The notes beneath the pieces were generated by a model. It was not told the origin of the DNA. It was given only the letters and a program-made list of their open reading frames with translations, and ran no database searches. Of a stretch of DNA of 9,163 nt, positions 1-3,010 are shown piece by piece. The first letter of the stretch is position 1; every line of letters begins with the position of its first letter. Position numbers and translations under genes: made by a program. The stretch spans positions 1 through 9,163 of the forward strand of contig BFAU01000231.1 of assembly GCA_008975185.1 (NCBI GenBank), written 5' to 3'. Source of the DNA: a bacterium MnTg04 (GTDB lineage: Bacteria > Pseudomonadota > Gammaproteobacteria > Steroidobacterales > MnTg04).

Positions 1-102
1 CTCCTGGACATCGATGCCTAGATGACGCTTGTACCAAGCCTGCAGCGCAGGTGCATCCTTTGCCTTGAAGAAGATGCCGCCGATGCCAGTGACTCGCTTC
101 AT
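1..102 (-). CDS. VOC (glyoxalase-fold) protein, N-terminal part, cassette gene
   Basis: Only the first 34 residues are in the window; the gene runs off the left edge. The peptide begins MKRVTGIGGIFFKAKDAPAL and continues with QAWYKRHLGID. This is the typical first beta-alpha unit of vicinal-oxygen-chelate proteins: a beta strand with the motif GIxFK, then an amphipathic helix ending in WYxxxLGI. The family includes metal-dependent lyases, dioxygenases and resistance proteins, so the substrate cannot be named. The ATG at 100-102 has a GGAGG at 108-112 with a 5-base spacer, the best ribosome binding site among the cassettes. About 45 bases separate it from the recombination box at 144-150. VOC proteins are frequent integron cargo. 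Confidence 0.75.
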   Translation of the reverse strand, partial: MKRVTGIGGIFFKAKDAPALQAWYKRHLGIDVQE

Positions 103-143
103 TTGAACCTCCGATGTGGTTGTGGGGTGGCGTTTCTTCTGCG

Positions 144-219
144 ACCTAACGACCTGCATCAGCGGCCGGCCGCAGGCCGGTCCGGCGCCGCAGGCGCGTA
201 CTGCATGCGCTGGTTATTG
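144..219 (-). other. attC site 1 (76 bp)
   Basis: On the plus strand the outer boxes read ACCTAAC (144-150) and GTTATTG (213-219); on the minus strand the R' box is GTTAGGT, a canonical GTTRRRY. Between them is a GC-rich imperfect palindrome: inner segments CTGCATCAGCGG and CTGCATGCGCTG pair across a stem containing GGCCGGCCGCAGGCCGG. It follows the 61-residue gene at 249-434. It is nearly identical to the attC at 2430-2505. Confidence 0.85.
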
Positions 220-248
220 GGCAACACGCTAAGGATCTCAACGTTCAG

Positions 249-434
249 CTACTCAGCTTCAAACCTTACCCTATTCTCAGCCATCCACTTTTCCATATGC
301 TCCTTGCTATGGCTTGGGTCGTTCATTACGTCAGCATGAGCCTCCATGTAGTGAGGTTGAAGAGCTTTCATCCATTCTTCGAATGTCTCGCCTTCCGCAG
401 TAACTTCGCATAGATCGCATTTAAGAGTTTTCAT
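249..434 (-). CDS. 61-residue CxxC/HxxxxH protein, cassette gene, copy A
   Basis: A small acidic protein of unknown function. It has Cys6 and Cys9 in the context KCDLCEVTAEGE, then an alpha-helical stretch EEWMKALQPHYMEAH with His28 and His33, so a CxxC plus HxxxxH arrangement could bind one zinc like a small C2H2 or treble-clef finger. It also somewhat resembles short DUF1059-type proteins. These are inferences from spacing. The charged tail EKWMAENRVRFEAE is probably helical. A GAGGAAGG ribosome binding site lies directly upstream of the ATG at 432-434. The second copy at 2535-2720 differs by six bases, two of which change the protein (Met37 to Thr, Ser43 to Gly); the Cys and His residues are unchanged, suggesting selection for the protein. 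Confidence 0.8.
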   Translation of the reverse strand: MKTLKCDLCEVTAEGETFEEWMKALQPHYMEAHADVMNDPSHSKEHMEKWMAENRVRFEAE

Positions 435-464
435 AACCTTCCTCAGTTGTTGGTTTTCGTAGTT

Positions 465-470
465 ATCATA
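465..470 (-). promoter_or_regulatory. Possible -10 element before copy A gene
   Basis: TATGAT on the minus strand lies about 30 bases before the ATG, and the same hexamer is kept in copy A'. No convincing -35 hexamer sits 16-18 bases upstream, so this is a weak call. Confidence 0.2.
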
Positions 471-512
471 GCGACACCGCCAGTCCGTATGCTGAAATAA
501 TGATGCAACTGG

Positions 513-533
513 ATTCTAGCGGATTAGTAATCC
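513..533 (-). promoter_or_regulatory. Palindrome plus -10-like hexamer in cassette A leader
   Basis: GGATTAGTAATCC at 521-533 is a perfect inverted repeat with 6-base arms and one central base. Two bases downstream on the minus strand is TAGAAT (513-518), a -10-like hexamer; copy A' has TACAAT there. The palindrome is identical in both copies. A protein-binding operator is one reading, but the -35 region is poor and the palindrome also overlaps the end of the 17-codon leader ORF. Confidence 0.3.
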
Positions 534-577
534 TCCGTTTCAGGTTGAAAGCGGAAACTTGCGACGGCGGCTGACAT
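524..577 (-). CDS. Possible 17-residue leader peptide, copy A
   Basis: An ATG about 10 bases inside the cassette from the recombination box opens a 17-codon ORF, MSAAVASFRFQPETEDY, ending in TAA. The frame is intact in both cassette copies, with one substitution changing Val5 to Ile. There is no strong ribosome binding site. It may be a translated leader that aids expression of the downstream gene, as short ORFs near attI1 do, or chance. Ribosome profiling or a wider alignment would decide. Confidence 0.3.
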   Translation of the reverse strand: MSAAVASFRFQPETEDY

Positions 578-581
578 TGCC

Positions 582-662
582 CTATAACGATTTGGATCAG
601 TTGCCGGCGCGGGCCTTGCCTTTGCAAGGGCCGTGACGGTCTGCTGCATCTGCTTGTTATAC
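582..662 (-). other. attC site 2 (81 bp)
   Basis: Outer boxes on the plus strand are CTATAAC (582-588) and GTTATAC (656-662). The inner segments GATTTGGATCAG and CTGCTGCATCTGC flank a stem that includes GGGCCTTGCC and its partner around GGCAAGG-type sequence near 613-630. It follows the DUF1801-type gene at 712-1110 on the minus strand, with about 50 untranslated bases in between. Confidence 0.8.
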
Positions 663-711
663 GGCGCCTCGATCATCCGAAGGTTCCCAATTTATCGAAA
701 GGTTGCACGAA

Positions 712-1110
712 CTACTCCGCCTTTAGGCGCCCCTTCATATCAGTGTATGCAGTTTCGATTAGCTTCATCAGAGCCGTGGCATCGACGTCACGTTCGGGCC
801 TGAGTTTCACATGACGCATAAACTTGCCAGTGCCTTCCAACAAGGCCTCCGGATCAGCAATATCGGCGCCACGAAAGAACCCGACATTGACATGAGCTTT
901 GAAGGCATTGACATAGGCGAATGCCGCATCACCTACACACGCTGTCGGATGGCCATCATGCAGTAACTCTCGAACGTCGTCTCCGCAGTCGCCCATGACC
1001 TCAAACCAGCCCTGCGCGATCGCCCCCAATTCACCCGAATGCTCGCGCATCCAGACCGCGATAGCTGGATCTCGCTTGACCGAGCTGGGGAATCGCAGAA
1101 GTTGGCTCAT
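712..1110 (-). CDS. DUF1801-domain protein, cassette gene
   Basis: A 132-residue cytoplasmic protein. The C-terminal half carries the blocks FKAHVNVGFFRGADIADP and GTGKFMRHVKLRP, which I recognise as typical of small DUF1801 (YdhG-like) proteins. No biochemical role is established for this group. The N-terminal part (residues 1-55) is mostly helical and contains the acidic patch VMGDCGDDVRELLHDG. Length is usual for the family and there is no signal peptide. The ribosome binding site is weak (GAGAT about 10 bases before the ATG). The gene sits alone in a cassette of about 590 bases, with attC site 2 downstream. DUF1801 and related small proteins are recurrent cassette cargo. Family call is fairly sure, function unknown. 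Confidence 0.8.
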   Translation of the reverse strand: MSQLLRFPSSVKRDPAIAVWMREHSGELGAIAQGWFEVMGDCGDDVRELLHDGHPTACVGDAAFAYVNAFKAHVNVGFFRGADIADPEALLEGTGKFMRHVKLRPERDVDATALMKLIETAYTDMKGRLKAE

Positions 1111-1173
1111 GGCGATCTCATCTCGAGGCTGGGCCGCAAAGCTGGACTCTCGAGTCTCGCGGTTTCCAGCGCC

Positions 1174-1272
1174 GTATAACGTTTTAACTCAGCAGCGCTT
1201 GAGGCTGACGTGGCCTTTGCGGCAGCAAAGGGCACGGCAGGGTCAAGTGACTGCTGCAGTGGCTTGTTATGC
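1174..1272 (-). other. attC site 3 (99 bp)
   Basis: Outer boxes on the plus strand are GTATAAC (1174-1180) and GTTATGC (1266-1272), both canonical. Inner segments around TTTTAACTCAGCAG and CTGCTGCAGTGG flank a stem with GGCCTTTGCGGC. It follows the gene at 1289-1657, whose stop is only about 16 bases from the outer box. Two apparent ORFs crossing this site on either strand are products of its palindromic sequence. Confidence 0.85.
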
Positions 1273-1288
1273 GTTGGTATGGTCAATT

Positions 1289-1657
1289 TCATGGACAAAG
1301 CATTACTACATTGTAATCGGATAACCAGGAATTTTTTTCATTATGAACTACATTCGCCATTTGACCGCACCCGGATGGAATATCTCCCGGGTAGCAGATG
1401 AGGTACGCATTCGATTCATCGACGAACCAAAGCTCCGGTGGTGGCGGATGGTCCTGATCAATGCCAAAGCCTTTTGGAAAGGCAGCGCGACGCATCTCGA
1501 CAGCCTCTACAGGGACGGTAGCCAGTTTTTCCCATTCTCCCGAGACTGATGGTGTTCGGCGGCAAAGTTCCACTTGCACCGAACTGCGACTAAAATCGTT
1601 GTGAGCCGCACAGCTTACGCAGAGCGTGCAAACCAGCGCCAACGACTCACGACGCAT
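1289..1657 (-). CDS. Possible exported protein of unknown function, cassette gene
   Basis: I do not recognise this 122-residue protein. Residues 1-18 look like a short signal peptide: two arginines after Met, a hydrophobic run SLALVCTLCV, then SCAAH. Cys16 might be a lipidation site, but the -3 position is Cys rather than Leu, so a lipobox is doubtful. The rest is soluble, with a proline-rich segment DHPPPPELWF (residues 68-77) and several cysteines (Cys32, Cys89, Cys98, Cys121) that could form disulfides in the periplasm. The ATG overlaps the recombination box of the preceding attC (the minus strand reads GTTATGCG), a common cassette arrangement, and no Shine-Dalgarno sequence is evident. 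The stop lies next to attC site 3. Confidence 0.65.
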   Translation of the reverse strand: MRRESLALVCTLCVSCAAHNDFSRSSVQVELCRRTPSVSGEWEKLATVPVEAVEMRRAAFPKGFGIDQDHPPPPELWFVDESNAYLICYPGDIPSGCGQMANVVHNEKNSWLSDYNVVMLCP

Positions 1658-1752
1658 AACGCTTAGATAAGCGGCGGGCCGTGACCGTCACTTTTCTTGC
1701 GCAAGCAAGAAAAGTGACGGGTAGGTCCGTCCGCTTCATCGACTGGTTAGGT
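1654..1752 (-). other. attC site 4 (99 bp) with long perfect stem
   Basis: Outer boxes on the plus strand are GCATAAC (1654-1660) and GTTAGGT (1746-1752), both canonical. The centre is a perfect 16-base inverted repeat (1685-1700 with 1705-1720) around a four-base GCAA loop, unusually regular for an attC. It overlaps the last codons of the gene at 1736-2059 and the start codon of the gene at 1289-1657. Confidence 0.9.
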
Positions 1753-2059
1753 GCCGACGCACCGCCTCGATTGACGAAAATATAGGATTTCTATCCAGAT
1801 AGCGGACCTTTGATAAAGCGTCAATTAGTGGATCACCGTTGGATGATGGTAGCAAATCATAATCTCCAGACGCGATCCAGAAGCGGCCTCGATTGTTTGG
1901 TCTCGAAAACTGAGCCTTCAAGGGATTACCATCCGCATCCCAGAATAAATAGTTTCCATTTTCGACATCTATACCCTCGCAGTACGCTATAAGAGCTTCT
2001 TTGGTTGGAAAAGCCATCAAGCCTCTATCGTCGGTTGCGAGTGCGAAAAACATAGGCAT
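1736..2059 (-). CDS. Small protein of unknown function, cassette gene
   Basis: A 107-residue soluble protein that I cannot assign to a family. It starts MPMFFALATDDRGLMAF, has an aromatic-rich middle (NGNYLFWDADGNP at about 35-47, GRFWIASGDYDLLP at about 58-71) and ends in a basic helix EAVRRHLTSR. No membrane segment or signal peptide is seen. The ATG at 2057-2059 overlaps a recombination box (minus strand GTTAGATG), and the last codons and stop run into attC site 4, so the gene is packed tightly into its cassette. There is no Shine-Dalgarno sequence; translation may depend on the gene ending 41 bases upstream or on a leaderless-like mode. An alternative start is the ATG two codons later. 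Confidence 0.7.
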   Translation of the reverse strand: MPMFFALATDDRGLMAFPTKEALIAYCEGIDVENGNYLFWDADGNPLKAQFSRPNNRGRFWIASGDYDLLPSSNGDPLIDALSKVRYLDRNPIFSSIEAVRRHLTSR

Positions 2060-2072
2060 CTAACAGTTAAAT
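2058..2072 (-). other. Vestigial attC junction (15 bp)
   Basis: The plus strand reads ATCTAAC, one base, GTTAAAT: a full RYYYAAC box and a full GTTRRRY box with the whole palindromic middle missing. It lies exactly where an attC is expected, after the membrane-protein gene and overlapping the ATG of the next gene. The likeliest reading is an attC that lost its stem, fusing two cassettes into one two-gene unit. A very similar junction is at 2868-2886. Confidence 0.6.
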
Positions 2073-2100
2073 ATGTGGCAGAGCGGTATAGTCTTCTTCA

Positions 2101-2400
2101 TCAGCTTGGATAAAATCGAATCACCAGAATGGTCAAGGTCACTACCAAAACTAAAAGCATAGTGGACATTACGACGCGTCGTAGGACCACAGAAACACCC
2201 TCAAACCGAGTTATGCCAAGGTATATTCCACTGCCTAACGCGACTATTCCAAAGAGTCCAGCGAGCAACCCAGAGCCACCATAATACAATACTCGCTCGG
2301 GTTCTCCATGGATCCCCAAAATACTGGGGTCTGAAATTTGGGAGAGGCCAGTAAAAAGCAAACATAAGACCACACTTCCAAAAAAAACATTACGAGCCAT
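2101..2400 (-). CDS. Three-helix membrane protein, cassette gene
   Basis: A 99-residue protein with three predicted membrane segments: about residues 5-20 (VFFGSVVLCLLFTGL), 41-62 (GGSGLLAGLFGIVALGSGIY) and 77-95 (VMSTMLLVLVVTLTILVIR). The first could instead be a signal anchor. The loops contain GIHGEPERV and a basic patch VLRRV before the last helix, so by the positive-inside rule the region before helix 3 is probably cytoplasmic. It has no enzyme motif and I do not recognise the family. The ATG is about 30 bases from the preceding recombination box and has no clear ribosome binding site. Its 3' attC has been reduced to a 15-base vestige, so it probably moves with the following gene. Coding region likely; function unknown. 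Confidence 0.7.
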   Translation of the reverse strand: MARNVFFGSVVLCLLFTGLSQISDPSILGIHGEPERVLYYGGSGLLAGLFGIVALGSGIYLGITRFEGVSVVLRRVVMSTMLLVLVVTLTILVIRFYPS

Positions 2401-2429
2401 ATTAACTAATCTGTTGCTTGGTCAGTGCC

Positions 2430-2505
2430 ACATAACGACCTGCATCAGCGGCCGGCCGCAGGCCGGTCCGCCGCCGCAGGCGCGAACTGCATGCGCTGGT
2501 TATCG
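2430..2505 (-). other. attC site 5 (76 bp)
   Basis: Outer boxes on the plus strand are ACATAAC (2430-2436) and GTTATCG (2499-2505), enclosing the same GC-rich palindrome as attC site 1 with three or four substitutions. It follows the gene at 2535-2720. Confidence 0.85.
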
Positions 2506-2534
2506 GGCAACACGCTAAAGTTCCCAACGTTCAA

Positions 2535-2720
2535 CTACTCTGCTTCAAACCGTACCCTATTCTCAGCCATCCACTTTTCCATATGCTCCTTGCCATGGCT
2601 AGGGTCGTTCGTTACGTCAGCATGAGCCTCCATGTAGTGAGGTTGAAGTGCTTTCATCCATTCTTCGAATGTCTCGCCTTCCGCAGTAACTTCGCATAGA
2701 TCGCATTTAAGAGTTTTCAT
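2535..2720 (-). CDS. 61-residue CxxC/HxxxxH protein, cassette gene, copy A'
   Basis: This copy carries the same Cys6/Cys9 and His28/His33 arrangement as the gene at 249-434. It differs by Thr37 instead of Met and Gly43 instead of Ser; the other four base changes in the coding region are silent. The ribosome binding site is GAGGAAG with one change relative to the other copy. As the first cassette after glmS it would be the best placed for read-through transcription. Function unknown; metal binding is an inference from residue spacing. Confidence 0.8.
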   Translation of the reverse strand: MKTLKCDLCEVTAEGETFEEWMKALQPHYMEAHADVTNDPSHGKEHMEKWMAENRVRFEAE

Positions 2721-2798
2721 AATCTTCCTCAGTTGTTGGTTTTCGTAGTTATCATAGCGACACTGCCAGTCGGTATGCTGAAATAAGGATGCAACTGG

Positions 2799-2819
2799 AT
2801 TGTAGCGGATTAGTAATCC
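2799..2819 (-). promoter_or_regulatory. Palindrome plus -10-like hexamer in cassette A' leader
   Basis: The palindrome GGATTAGTAATCC (2807-2819) is identical to that of the other copy, with TACAAT (minus strand, 2799-2804) two bases downstream. TACAAT is a better -10 match than the TAGAAT of copy A. A -35 match is lacking. Confidence 0.3.
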
Positions 2820-2863
2820 TCCGTTTCAGGTTGAAAGCGGAAACTTGCGATGGCGGCTGACAT
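2810..2863 (-). CDS. Possible 17-residue leader peptide, copy A'
   Basis: Same frame and length as the ORF at 524-577, with Ile5 instead of Val. It starts about 10 bases after the recombination box and ends inside the palindrome. Coding status is unproven. Confidence 0.3.
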   Translation of the reverse strand: MSAAIASFRFQPETEDY

Positions 2864-2867
2864 TGCC

Positions 2868-2886
2868 CAATAACAGTTAGTTATAT
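2868..2886 (-). other. Vestigial attC or insertion junction at array start
   Basis: The plus strand reads CAATAAC, one base, GTTAGTTATAT. As at 2058-2072, an AAC box and a GTT box are separated by a single A with no stem between. It marks the upstream end of the array: similarity to cassette A ends here and the remaining 100 bases lead to glmS. It may be a deleted attC, a worn attI, or the secondary site into which the first cassette was inserted. Confidence 0.5.
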
Positions 2887-2974
2887 GGATGGAGCAATAT
2901 ATCACCGTTAAATGGGGTAATAAATGCGTGGGCTTTATATGCACAGAAGCGACATACTGCCTGGTTGGTCTAAC
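2887..2974. other. Spacer between glmS and the cassette array
   Basis: This AT-rich stretch has no ORF of note, no intI fragment and no hairpin plus T-run that would stop transcription leaving glmS. The point about 25 bases after the glmS stop (around 2950), where Tn7-type elements usually insert, shows no recognisable transposon end. Confidence 0.5.
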
Positions 2975-3010
2975 TCACTCAACGGTCACCGACTTCGCCA
3001 GGTTGCGTGG
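2975..3010 (-). other. Predicted Tn7-type target-recognition segment (end of glmS)
   Basis: The last codons of glmS encode PRNLAKSVTVE, the conserved end that TnsD of Tn7 recognises in many bacteria, with insertion about 25 bases downstream of the stop. The segment is intact. This is a prediction from family knowledge; no Tn7 genes or ends are seen here. Confidence 0.4.

Larger units (their letters stand above)
150..588 (-). repeat. Cassette copy A (duplicate of 2436-2874)
   Basis: This cassette comprises a leader, the 61-residue ORF and attC site 1. By eye it aligns over its whole length with 2436-2874 without gaps, with about 20 substitutions, roughly 95% identity. Similarity stops abruptly at the recombination boxes on both sides, so the repeat unit is exactly one cassette rather than a larger segmental duplication. 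Confidence 0.9.
1..2874 (-). mobile_element. Integron gene-cassette array (no integrase in window)
   Basis: Six complete cassettes and the start of a seventh lie head to tail, all read on the minus strand, each a small ORF followed by a recombination site. Boundaries come from paired GTTRRRY-like and RYYYAAC-like boxes enclosing imperfect palindromes. Cassette cut points, approximately, are at 150, 588, 1180, 1660, 2064, 2436 and 2874. Gene starts crowd against the preceding box and gene ends against the next one, as is normal for cassettes. The array's upstream end is at about 2874, about 100 bases after glmS, where intI, attI and the Pc promoter would normally be; none is seen. The array continues past position 1. 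Cassette identity is well supported; whether it is a CALIN or the far part of a rearranged chromosomal integron is open. Confidence 0.88.
2436..2874 (-). repeat. Cassette copy A' (duplicate of 150-588)
   Basis: This is the first cassette after glmS. It has the same length and order (leader, 61-residue ORF, attC) as 150-588, with about 20 substitutions and no gaps. Four other genes lie between the two copies. Confidence 0.9.

Noticed and set aside
22..339. A 105-codon plus-strand frame across the first cassette junction
   Set aside because: It runs through an attC palindrome and antisense to two cassette genes. The matching frame at 2425-2625 exists only because the cassette is duplicated.
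1107..1298. Open frames on both strands around 1107-1401
   Set aside because: They lie over attC site 3 and its flanks; the palindrome creates mirrored frames with no coding features.
1681..1725. A Rho-independent terminator at the 16-base stem
   Set aside because: The stem is strong, but neither strand has a T-run directly after it, and it sits at the centre of a complete attC site.
1..2874. A CRISPR array
   Set aside because: The repeated palindromic elements are 76-99 bases, differ in sequence, alternate with genes and carry integron boxes, which fits attC sites and not CRISPR repeats.
2930..2974. A Tn7 or Tn7-like transposon end
   Set aside because: No terminal TGT with repeated TnsB-type boxes was recognisable, and no tns genes are in the window. 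Only the target segment in glmS can be supported.
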